The notes beneath the pieces are model-generated. The model made no database searches. It saw only the letters and a program-made list of their open reading frames with translations, and was not told the DNA's origin. The position numbers were made by a program, and so were the translations under genes. DNA of 64,000 bases, taken from positions 6,432,001 through 6,496,000 of the forward strand of contig NZ_CP060825.1 of the NCBI RefSeq assembly GCF_014489615.1, written 5' to 3'. Below are positions 16,418-23,848 of the stretch, one piece after another. The DNA is from Streptomyces genisteinicus (lineage in GTDB: Bacteria; Actinomycetota; Actinomycetes; Streptomycetales; Streptomycetaceae). Positions within the stretch are counted from its first letter, which is position 1. Each line of letters opens with the position of its first letter.

Positions 16418-17233
16418 TCATCCCGGCACCCCCACCGCGCCCACCGCGTCCACCAGCCGGGCCAGGGCCGCGGCGAGCGCGCCCAGACCCGGTCCCGGGG
16501 CGCCGCCGGGCTCGGACATGTAGACGTCCCGGCGTATCTCGACCATCAGCGCGGTGACCCGGGAGTCCTTCCCGTAGTGCTTCAACGGCACGTACGTCCC
16601 CGCGAACGGGCTGTCCAGGCCCGTCCCCCCGAACTCCGCGAACGCCTCCCGCGCGGCCGCGACGAGCTCCTGCGGCGTGTGGAAGGAGTCCGTCCCGAGG
16701 CAGACCGGCGGTCTGGGCCCCTCGCCGTGCAGTTCGTAGGGGAGCGGGACGGTCGGATACGAGTGCACGTCGAGGACCACCGCGCGCCCGGTCGCGGCGA
16801 GCCGTTCGTCCACGGCCTCCTCGAGGGCCTGCGCGTAGGGCGTGAAGTACCGTGCGACCAGGGCGCGCCCGTCGAAATCCCCGGGCCGCAGCGTCTCGCC
16901 GTGCGTGGTCCGGGTGTAGACCGCGCCCATGCCCGCCGCGAGCATCTCCTCGCGCTCGTCCGGGAACCGCTCCGGATCGACCACCAGCCGCGACAGCCGG
17001 TTGACGAAGCGCCAGGGCCGGACCGCGGCGTCGGCGGCGGCTCCGGCGGCGATCTCGTCCGTCCAGGCGTCGGTGATGTGGTCGAGCTCCCGGTGGAGCG
17101 CCGGTCCGTCGAGCGCGATGTCCCGGCGGACGTCGTCGGGCACGGTCCGCGAGGCGTGCGGGACGTGCAGCACGACGGGGGAGTCCGGGTCCCCGGTCAG
17201 CAGCCTGAAGCCGGCGGCGGCGGTCTCGTTCAT
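16418..17233 (-). CDS. N-formylglutamate amidohydrolase family protein
   Basis: 271 residues from ATG 17233. The family features are visible: VVLHVPHASRTVPDDVR near the N-terminus (His pair region), the NRLSRLVVDPERFPDE stretch around residue 78, and VVLDVHSYP with the metal-binding Asp/His around 150. These enzymes hydrolyse N-formyl amino acids in histidine breakdown and related pathways; the true substrate here is open. No hut genes adjoin. The gene is divergent from an isochorismatase-family hydrolase across a perfect palindrome, which suggests joint control. Confidence 0.85.
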   Translation of the reverse strand: MNETAAAGFRLLTGDPDSPVVLHVPHASRTVPDDVRRDIALDGPALHRELDHITDAWTDEIAAGAAADAAVRPWRFVNRLSRLVVDPERFPDEREEMLAAGMGAVYTRTTHGETLRPGDFDGRALVARYFTPYAQALEEAVDERLAATGRAVVLDVHSYPTVPLPYELHGEGPRPPVCLGTDSFHTPQELVAAAREAFAEFGGTGLDSPFAGTYVPLKHYGKDSRVTALMVEIRRDVYMSEPGGAPGPGLGALAAALARLVDAVGAVGVPG

Positions 17234-17253
17234 GCCGCCATCCGATCACACCC

Positions 17254-17275
17254 CACTGACAGCCGGCTGTCAGTG
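17254..17275. promoter_or_regulatory. Perfect 22-bp palindrome between divergent hydrolase genes
   Basis: The half-site CACTGACAGCC is followed at once by its exact reverse complement. It lies 21 bp from the start codon of the amidohydrolase and 57 bp from that of the isochorismatase-family gene. Size and symmetry fit a dimeric repressor such as a TetR, MarR or GntR protein. No regulator gene adjoins. Confidence 0.75.
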
Positions 17276-17331
17276 CGGCGCGGCCGCGAAACCCGGTGGA
17301 GCGGTGTCCGCCCGGCCGGGATCATGGCGGC

Positions 17332-17949
17332 ATGAGCAACCCCGTGCCGCCCGTCGGCGCCCTGATCGTGGTGGACGTCCAGTCCGCCTTCGTCACCGGT
17401 GCGGGCGCGGTGCCCGACGCCGCGCGGCTGGTCGACCGGACCGCCGGCCTCCTCGCCCGTGCGCGGGCGGCCGGCGCGCTCGTCGTCCATCTCCAGAACG
17501 ACGGCCCGCCGGGTGCGGAGGACGAGCCGCACACAGCGGGCTGGGAACTCCACCACCCCGTCGAGGAGGGCCCTTCGGAGGCGGTCGTCCGCAAGCCGCA
17601 CGACGACGGCTTCGCGGAGACGGGTCTCGGCGAGCTGCTGGGGCGGCACGGCGTGCGGGCGCTCGCCGTCTGCGGGGTGATGTCGGAGATGTGCGTCCAG
17701 GCCACCGCCCGTACGGCCCTGGCGCTGGACTACCGCGTCGTCCTGCCGCACGACGCCCATGCCACCCAGGACATCCCGCCCGTGCCGGGCCTCGGCGACC
17801 GGGTGCCGGCCGCCGTGGTGTCCCGGGTCGCGGAGTGGGCCCTGGGCAGCGACGTGGAGGTGGTCCCCCGCGCCGCGGACGTGACCTTCGGGCCCCCGGC
17901 GGGACGGTCACCGGCCGGAGAGCGCCCGTCCGGAGTGCCGTCCGCCTGA
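17332..17949 (+). CDS. Isochorismatase-family cysteine hydrolase
   Basis: 205 residues from ATG 17332; ATG 17324 is out of frame. The family triad is visible: Asp in ALIVVDVQSAF (about residue 14), a Lys in VVRKPHDDGF (about 86), and the nucleophile Cys in CGVMSEMCVQATARTAL (about 124), after the conserved cis-peptide region. Such enzymes hydrolyse amides, for example nicotinamide or carbamoyl groups, in the cytosol. The C-terminal 25 residues are Pro/Gly-rich. Pairing with an amidohydrolase across a palindrome suggests linked amide breakdown, which is inference. Confidence 0.85.
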   Translation: MSNPVPPVGALIVVDVQSAFVTGAGAVPDAARLVDRTAGLLARARAAGALVVHLQNDGPPGAEDEPHTAGWELHHPVEEGPSEAVVRKPHDDGFAETGLGELLGRHGVRALAVCGVMSEMCVQATARTALALDYRVVLPHDAHATQDIPPVPGLGDRVPAAVVSRVAEWALGSDVEVVPRAADVTFGPPAGRSPAGERPSGVPSA

Positions 17950-18107
17950 GGGTCCGTCAGATGCCGTGCCGGCCGGGCCCTCCGCCCTCGCGGCCCGCGC
18001 CCGGCGGCCGCCCCGCCCGCCGCCCCGCCGCGTCACGGCGTCCGGATCCGGCCGAGTCGTGCCGGCACGGTGGCGCAGGGCCCGCGCGACCCGCATCATG
18101 GCGCAGT

Positions 18108-18125
18108 CATGACAACCATGTCATG
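18108..18125. promoter_or_regulatory. Dyad symmetry upstream of the GH5 gene
   Basis: CATGACA (18108-18114) and TGTCATG (18119-18125) form a 7-bp inverted repeat with a 4-bp spacer, 33 bp before the chosen start codon. It may be an operator; it is not the CebR type known from cellulose genes. Confidence 0.4.
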
Positions 18126-18158
18126 GCGACCGGCGATCGATTTCTCCGAGGCGGACGG

Positions 18159-20126
18159 ATGGCCCTGCACCTCACCCCTGTCCGGACGGCCCTGGCAGCC
18201 GCGCTGGCGGCCCTGACGCTCATCGGCGCCGCCCCGCCCGCCCCGCCGCCCCCCGGTCCCCCGCAGGCCGCGACCGCGACCGCCCCCGGCGCGCGAGCAC
18301 CCGCGTCCCCCGCCCCAGCCGCCGCGCGGGCAGATGACTGGACGCCCCCGCTCAGCACCCGGGGCCGCTGGATCGTCGACGCCGACGGCGACCGCTTCAA
18401 GCTGAAGTCCGGCAACTGGCACGGCGCGAGCGGCACCTGGACCGGCTCCGGCGACCGCGAGGACCCGGCGAACCACCACGCGGGCGAGAAGGCGGACCGC
18501 ATCCCCCTCGGCCTCGACCGCGCGCCGATCACCGAGATCGTCGACGGCTTCCTCGAACTCGGCCTCAACAGCGTCCGCCTGCCGTTCTCCAACGAGATGG
18601 TGCACGACACCCGCCCCGTCGCCGACGCCTCCGTCGCCGCCAACCCCCAGCTGCGCGGCCGCACCCCGCTCGCCGTGTACGACGCCGCCGTCACCGCACT
18701 CACCGACGCCGGACTCGCCGTCGTCCTCAACAACCACACCAACACCACCCGCTGGTGCTGCGGCGTCGACGGCAACGAACGCTGGAACGCGAGCCGCACC
18801 GACGCCGAGTGGGAGGCCGACTGGCTGTTCATGGCACGCCGCTACCGGGACAACCCGCGCGTCGTCGGCGCCGACCTCTACAACGAGGTGCGCCGCTCCG
18901 TCCTCGACGACCCCAACTGGGGCCGCGGCGACCGCCACGACTGGTTCGCCGCCTCCCAGCGCGTCGCCGACCGCATCCTGCGGGAGGCCCACCCCGACCT
19001 GCTCGTCATCGTCGAGGGCATCAACTGGACCGGCATCCCCGTCGACGGCCTCCCGCACGGACGCCCCACCCTGGAGCCCGTCCGGCACCTCTCCCACACC
19101 CTCGTCCGCTCCGGAAAGCTCGTCTACTCCGCCCATTTCTACGGATACACCGGCCCGAACCACAGCGGAGCGACCGGCATCGGCGAGACCACCGACCCCC
19201 GCTACCAGGACCTCAGCCGCGGGGAACTGCTCGACGCCCTGAACCGGCAGGCCCTCTACGTCGCCGCCGAGGGGGAGCGGCATTTCACGGCACCCGTGTG
19301 GATCAGCGAGTTCGGTGTCGGCGGGCGCGACGAGCACGGAGCGAAGCAGCGCGCCTGGTTCGAGAACTTCGTCGACCATCTCGTGGCCGCCGACGCCGAC
19401 TTCGCGTACTGGCCGCTGGTGGGCTGGCACCAGGACCGCAAGGGCAACGGCTGGGCCCTGCTCCACTGGGACTCCGCCGGCCGGCGCGCCGGGGTGTACG
19501 ACGGCGACGACTGGCGCGCGGGCGCCTGGAGCCGCCTCGTCGGCGCCCAGGGCCGCACCGGCCCCGTCCCCGTCACCGACCGCTGGTCGATGCTCGCCCC
19601 CGACCACGCCGACGCCGTCCGCTCCCTGCGCATGCGCGACACCGGCGACTGGGACCCGGGCGCCCGCAAGGCCGCCTGCCCCGACGGGCAGCGCCTCGCC
19701 GGGCTGAGCCGCACCGGCAACCGCGGACTGTGCACCGACACGGCCGCCCGCGATCTCTGGGCCCCGGGCGGACGCCACGAGGTGGTCCGCGACGAACGCC
19801 ACGTGCCGCAGGGCGGCGACTGGGCGAGCGGCTGGACCAAACTCCAGTGTCCCGCAGGCCACTTCCTCACCGGCTACGCCGTCCGCGGGGCCACCGTCTC
19901 CTCCGCCCTGTGCGCCGAGTCCCGGACCCGGCTCGGCGAGGACGCCCGCACCGTGTGGTTCGACCGCGGCGACAACCGCCCCGCGTCCGCCCGCGGCGGC
20001 GAATTCGCCCACGGCCGCTACAAGGGCCAGTGCGCGGACGGCGAGTACGCGGCCGGCATCGCGTACACCACCCGCCTCGGCTCCTCGGGCAACCCGGCGG
20101 CGCTCCTCTGCCGAAAGCTGCTCTGA
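18159..20126 (+). CDS. Secreted glycoside hydrolase family 5 (cellulase-like) with C-terminal Cys-pair repeats
   Basis: 655 residues from ATG 18159, with GAGG at 18148-18151; ATG 18123 is in frame as an alternative. A signal peptide (LTPVRTALAAALAALTLIGA) is followed by a Pro/Ala linker. The catalytic barrel spans about 60-440 with the acid/base Glu243 in ADLYNEVR and the nucleophile Glu384 in WISEFGV, so it should hydrolyse a beta-glucan outside the cell. The last 150 residues have three repeats of a C(P/A)xG...G...LC pattern (ACPDGQRLAG, QCPAGHFLTG, QCADGEYAAG, each followed 12-18 residues later by LC). This module is not one I can name; it may bind carbohydrate. Confidence 0.85.
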   Translation: MALHLTPVRTALAAALAALTLIGAAPPAPPPPGPPQAATATAPGARAPASPAPAAARADDWTPPLSTRGRWIVDADGDRFKLKSGNWHGASGTWTGSGDREDPANHHAGEKADRIPLGLDRAPITEIVDGFLELGLNSVRLPFSNEMVHDTRPVADASVAANPQLRGRTPLAVYDAAVTALTDAGLAVVLNNHTNTTRWCCGVDGNERWNASRTDAEWEADWLFMARRYRDNPRVVGADLYNEVRRSVLDDPNWGRGDRHDWFAASQRVADRILREAHPDLLVIVEGINWTGIPVDGLPHGRPTLEPVRHLSHTLVRSGKLVYSAHFYGYTGPNHSGATGIGETTDPRYQDLSRGELLDALNRQALYVAAEGERHFTAPVWISEFGVGGRDEHGAKQRAWFENFVDHLVAADADFAYWPLVGWHQDRKGNGWALLHWDSAGRRAGVYDGDDWRAGAWSRLVGAQGRTGPVPVTDRWSMLAPDHADAVRSLRMRDTGDWDPGARKAACPDGQRLAGLSRTGNRGLCTDTAARDLWAPGGRHEVVRDERHVPQGGDWASGWTKLQCPAGHFLTGYAVRGATVSSALCAESRTRLGEDARTVWFDRGDNRPASARGGEFAHGRYKGQCADGEYAAGIAYTTRLGSSGNPAALLCRKLL

Positions 20127-20212
20127 GGGCGGGGCAGGGCAGGGCCGCCCGGTTGCCCGTGACAGCATCCTCCACGGGATGCGGCCGACGGCGGCGGGAC
20201 GGGAGCGACACG

Positions 20213-20872
20213 ATGTGGACGGGTGTGCGCGAGCGGGTGCTCGCGCTGCGGGACGCGCCCCGACGGCGCGAGGTCTTCGGCGCGGGCGGCTCCGGCCACG
20301 GCTTCGAACTGCTCCCCGCCCTCACCACCGGGCAGCTCGCGGCGGTGGAGACGCATCTCGGCGTCACCCTGCCTCCGGAGTACCGCGCGTTCCTCCTGGA
20401 GGTCGGAGCCGGGGGAGCGGGCCCGGACTACGGACTCTTCCCGCTGAGTCCGCCCGCTCCCGGGGCCCCGCCCGCCGCAGGCCCGGCCGCACGGCCTTTC
20501 CGTCCCGGACTCACGGCCCTGCTCGACGAACACGCCCTCGCACAGCCCCGCCCGGCCGACCACCCCGACGACGACGCCTTCGCCACCGCCCACGCCGCCT
20601 GGCAGGCCCGTGAGGACGCCCTGTACGACGCCCTCACCGACGGCACCCTCCACATCGGCGACCGCGGCTGCGCCTACTACAACGTCCTCGTGCTCGCCGG
20701 ACCCCACGGCGGCACGGTGTGGGAGGACGTCCGCGCCGTCGGCGAGGGAATCGTGCCCCAGCGCCTCGTCTCCGGCCCCGGGAACCTGACCTTCGCCGCC
20801 TGGTACCTGCACTGGCTGGCCGGGGCCGAACGCACCGCGTGGGCCGTGGACGGCCCGGCCGGGAGCGCCTGA
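20213..20872 (+). CDS. SUKH (SMI1/KNR4) family protein
   Basis: 219 residues from ATG 20213, with GGGAG at 20201-20205. The SUKH signature is clear: LTTGQLAAVETHLGVTLPPE followed by YRAFLLEVGAGGAGPDYGLFPL. Many SUKH proteins are immunity proteins against polymorphic toxins, and others bind cellular partners. No toxin gene adjoins here, so the role is open. The gene starts 86 bp after the GH5 stop and may be read from the same promoter. Confidence 0.85.
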   Translation: MWTGVRERVLALRDAPRRREVFGAGGSGHGFELLPALTTGQLAAVETHLGVTLPPEYRAFLLEVGAGGAGPDYGLFPLSPPAPGAPPAAGPAARPFRPGLTALLDEHALAQPRPADHPDDDAFATAHAAWQAREDALYDALTDGTLHIGDRGCAYYNVLVLAGPHGGTVWEDVRAVGEGIVPQRLVSGPGNLTFAAWYLHWLAGAERTAWAVDGPAGSA

Positions 20873-20884
20873 GCCGCGGCGCCG

Positions 20885-20988
20885 GGCCGCGTCGGCTCGG
20901 TACCCGGCGGGCCGCCCGCGCCGCAGCGCGGCGCCTGAGCGGCCCCGCAGCCCTTCCGACGGCCGCCGGGCACCGAGCCGACGCGGCC
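20885..20988. repeat. Long inverted repeat with 26-bp arms
   Basis: Arms 20885-20910 and 20963-20988 are complementary at 25 of 26 positions, with a 52-nt loop that itself can fold. It starts 12 bp after the SUKH stop codon and ends about 100 bp before the lipoprotein gene. The one mismatch would be a G-U pair in minus-strand RNA. It may be a strong terminator or the remnant of a small mobile element. Confidence 0.7.
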
Positions 20989-21092
20989 TGCGACCCTGCC
21001 CGCCGCCCGGCCTCCACGGGCCCGACCTGCGCATCGCGGCCCCAGGACGGAACCTGATGACAGCGGGGGTGCCCCGAGGGAGAGGCGCAGAC

Positions 21093-21755
21093 ATGAACGG
21101 AAGACCACGGGGCCCGAGAGGGCGCGCGCTGTCCGCCGCCGTCGCCGCCGCGGCGCTGGCGGCCGTCTCGGCCGGGTGCGGCGGGAGCGGCGGCGACGCG
21201 CCCGGACCGTCCCGGTCCGCCGGCGCGGCCGCACAGGAGGCCGGTGCCCGCACCGCCACGCCGACCGCGTCGCGGGACGACGTGCCGGTGCTCGCCGAAG
21301 GGGAGAGCACGACCGTGCGCATCCCCGGCGACGACACGCTCGGCGAGCCGGCGACCGAGGCCGAGGTGACTCTCACCGGCCTGAAGCAGGCCGACCGCCT
21401 CCCGCAGGGCGAGTACCTCGATCCGGAGACCGCCGAGCCGGGAACGACCTTCGTCTGCCTGGAGTTCAAGGTCGAGAACACCGGTGGCGCCGAGTTCGAC
21501 ACCGCGCCGCTGACGCGGGCCCGCTGGACGGGCGAGGACGGCGAGACGACGACGGCCGACCAGCACATCGGCGGCGACTGCGAAGGCGTCGGACTGGAGA
21601 AGGAGTTCCTCCTGAACGAGGCCGAGCCCCGGCCCGGCGAGTTCGTGCGCGGCACCACGCTCCTCGTCGTGCCCGACGGCCGGCCGGGCACACTGGAGTT
21701 CGCCGACGACGCCGAGCGCCCGCTCTTCCGCGTCGAGACGAACCCCGCGCCCTGA
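21093..21755 (+). CDS. Secreted lipoprotein, DUF4352-like
   Basis: 220 residues from ATG 21093, with a GAGGGAGAGG stretch at 21076-21085. The lipobox AVSAGC sets lipidated Cys at about residue 28, followed by a Gly/Ser/Ala-rich linker. The globular part (about 70-220) has the immunoglobulin-like pattern EVTLTGLKQADRL, then FVCLEFKVENTGGAEFDTAPL, typical of DUF4352 (telokin-like) proteins. Two cysteines (in VCLEFK and GGDCEG) may form a disulfide. Ligand and role are unknown. Confidence 0.75.
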   Translation: MNGRPRGPRGRALSAAVAAAALAAVSAGCGGSGGDAPGPSRSAGAAAQEAGARTATPTASRDDVPVLAEGESTTVRIPGDDTLGEPATEAEVTLTGLKQADRLPQGEYLDPETAEPGTTFVCLEFKVENTGGAEFDTAPLTRARWTGEDGETTTADQHIGGDCEGVGLEKEFLLNEAEPRPGEFVRGTTLLVVPDGRPGTLEFADDAERPLFRVETNPAP

Positions 21756-21826
21756 CCCCGGTCCGGCCCGCGGGGGCACCTCCGGGGAACCCGCGTCCCC
21801 GCCCACGGCCCGGCGCCTTCCCGGAA

Positions 21827-22408
21827 TCAGCGGCCCCGCCGGGCCCCGGTGGCGGATGCTGCCCGCAGCCACGCCTCGACCGTCAGGTAGTCGGCGCCGG
21901 TGAGGCCGCGGCGTGCGTCGACGCGGTGGAGGAGGGCGGGGCCCGGATGGCACGCCGACACCCATGCCCGGTCCGCCGGGGAGATCTCGTCGTCGATCCA
22001 GACGAACGGGCGCCCCGCCGCACGGTCGACGATCGCCGGTGTCTTGCCGTGCACGGCGCTCCCCGACGCCGCGCCGGCCGTGTCCGGGACACGGGCGGAG
22101 CCGGAGCAGTCCGGGACCGGAGCGGAGCCGTCCGGCCACTGGAGCACCGGCAGCGGAGGCAGCCCCAGCAGCGGTGCGAGGCAGGCGTTGGCGTCGTCCA
22201 TCCAGGTCGTCGCCCAGACGAGCTCGCACGCCAGCCCGGCCAGCCGGGGTCCGTGCCCGGGGTCGAGCCGGGACAGCAGGGGGTTTCCGGCGGCCTCGGC
22301 GCCGGGGTGCGCGAAGACCGCGTAGTCGCCCGGGTCCCCGCCGAACGGCAGGAGCGGGCCGTCGACATCGAGGAAGAGCAGGGCACGCTCTGCGGTGGGA
22401 CCGGTCAC
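21827..22408 (-). CDS. HAD-like domain protein
   Basis: 193 residues from GTG 22408. Motif I is LLFLDVDGPLLPFGGDPGDY, where the first Asp would be the nucleophile, and the later VWIDDEISPADRAW resembles the acidic motif IV. The WATTWMDDANACLAPLLGLPPLPVLQW stretch matches a group of actinobacterial HAD-like proteins of unknown function. A small cap makes it a short member. It is convergent with the lipoprotein gene and divergent from the VOC gene, with no operon partner. Confidence 0.8.
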   Translation of the reverse strand: MTGPTAERALLFLDVDGPLLPFGGDPGDYAVFAHPGAEAAGNPLLSRLDPGHGPRLAGLACELVWATTWMDDANACLAPLLGLPPLPVLQWPDGSAPVPDCSGSARVPDTAGAASGSAVHGKTPAIVDRAAGRPFVWIDDEISPADRAWVSACHPGPALLHRVDARRGLTGADYLTVEAWLRAASATGARRGR

Positions 22409-22572
22409 GACGGCACCCTACGCCGGGCGCGGTCCGCGGCCCCCCGTTGCGGGGAACGCACCCGGCCCGGGTGTCGAGAACGCGATGCGGGCTCCGTCCC
22501 CGGGACAGTACGAGCAGTACGAGCAGCACGAGCAGCAGCGGCACGGACCGCGCGACGCAGGAGGAGCACCCC

Positions 22573-23013
22573 GTGGGGATTCAGCGGATGGACAACGTGG
22601 GCATCGTCGTCGACGACCTGGAGGGTGCCGTCGCCTTCTTCACCGAGCTCGGCATGGAACTGGAGGGCGAGGCACTGCTGGAGGGCACCACGCCGGACCG
22701 GATGCTCGGTCTCGACGGGGTCCGCAGCGCCATCGCGATGATGCGTACCCCTGACGGCCACGGCAAGCTGGAACTGACGGTGTTCCACGCCCCCGCTGCC
22801 GTACCCGCCGCCCCGCTCGAACCGCCCGCCAACACCCTGGGCCTGCACCGCGTCATGTTCGCCGTCGACGATCTCGACGACACGGTCGCCCGGCTGCGCG
22901 GTCACGGCGCCGAACTCCTGGGCGAGGTCACGCAGTACGAGAACGCCTACCGCCTCTGCAACCTCCGCGGTCCCGCGGGCATCATCGTCGCCCTGGCCGA
23001 ACGGATCGGCTGA
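22573..23013 (+). CDS. VOC family (glyoxalase/bleomycin-resistance-like) protein
   Basis: 146 residues from GTG 22573, with GAGGAG at 22561-22566. Two beta-alpha-beta-beta-beta units are visible: IQRMDNVGIVVDDLEGAVAFF and LHRVMFAVDDLDDTVARLRGHG. The usual metal ligands are partly present (His in LHRVMF, Glu in GKLELTVF). VOC proteins act as isomerases, dioxygenases or drug-sequestering proteins; no specific role can be assigned. A short CAGTACGAG microsatellite (about 22505-22540) lies just upstream. Confidence 0.85.
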   Translation: MGIQRMDNVGIVVDDLEGAVAFFTELGMELEGEALLEGTTPDRMLGLDGVRSAIAMMRTPDGHGKLELTVFHAPAAVPAAPLEPPANTLGLHRVMFAVDDLDDTVARLRGHGAELLGEVTQYENAYRLCNLRGPAGIIVALAERIG

Positions 23014-23235
23014 GGGCCGGCCACGCGCCCTGCCCGGGCCCCGTTCAGCGTGCTCCGGCGGAGCGTCCGGGGCGACGAGAGCGTCCGGTCGGTCGGTCGT
23101 CGCGGACGAGATCGCCGCGGGGCGGCGCCACCGGGCAGACAGCCCCGGAGCCCGCTCGCTCCACGGGTCGTCGGCGGCCGGGACGCCGCCCGAAACCCTT
23201 GGTCACGGGGCCCGGCGGCTGCGTATCCTGCGCCG

Positions 23236-23805
23236 GTGATCAGTTCTGGACTGCTGGACCGGGCCGGGCGGCACATCGCCCTGTGCCCCGTGGACGACGA
23301 CAACTGGCGTGCCGTCGCCGACATCGCCCCGCTGGACGGGCAGCGCCGGTTCGCGCCCGCGCTGGCGGCCCGCTACCTGCTGCTGTCCTCGCGCGAGGGC
23401 GTGTGGAACTCCCTCGCCGTCACCGCCGACGGCGTGGTGGTCGGCCATGTGATGTGGGCGCGCGACGAGGAGGACGGCTCCCACTGGATCGGCGGCATGC
23501 TGGTCGACGGACCCGCGCAGGGCACGGGCGTCGGCCGTGCGGCCGTGCGGACCCTGATGAGCCGGCTGGCGACGCAGGACGACTGCCGCGTCCTGCGCCT
23601 GTCGTACGACCCGGACAACGAGCCCGCCGCGCGCCTCTACACCTCGCTCGGCTTCCGGCCCACGGCCGGCTCCGAGGGCGACGAGGTGGTCGTGGAACTG
23701 TCCGCCGCGGACGCTGCGGACGCCGCAGATACCGCGGCGTCCGGCGCCCGTGGAGGAGGGCGGATGCCGCGGACCCCCGTGCCCACGACGCCCCGCGACG
23801 GGTGA
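23236..23805 (+). CDS. GNAT family N-acetyltransferase
   Basis: 189 residues from GTG 23236. The acetyl-CoA site is seen as MLVDGPAQGTGVGRAAVRTLM (Q-x-x-G-x-G-R), and the substrate core as RYLLLSSREGVWNSLAVTADGVVVGHVMWA. The C-terminal strand RLYTSLGFRPTAGSEGDEVVVEL is typical of SpeG- and aminoglycoside-type GNATs. The last 35 residues are an Ala/Asp-rich tail. It lies 44 bp before the SIR2-NACHT gene on the same strand, but base composition changes at that point. Confidence 0.85.
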   Translation: MISSGLLDRAGRHIALCPVDDDNWRAVADIAPLDGQRRFAPALAARYLLLSSREGVWNSLAVTADGVVVGHVMWARDEEDGSHWIGGMLVDGPAQGTGVGRAAVRTLMSRLATQDDCRVLRLSYDPDNEPAARLYTSLGFRPTAGSEGDEVVVELSAADAADAADTAASGARGGGRMPRTPVPTTPRDG

Positions 23806-23848
23806 AGGCAGTACCCCGGCGAAGGCCCGCGGTGACAGAATCCTCACC

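Noticed and set aside
20213..20872. SUKH gene as part of a toxin-immunity pair
   Set aside because: No polymorphic toxin or secretion-tagged partner is seen on either side, so the pairing cannot be supported.
23050..23235. Extended start for the GNAT gene
   Set aside because: The extra residues are Arg/Gly-rich and precede the fold; GTG 23236 fits the family length.
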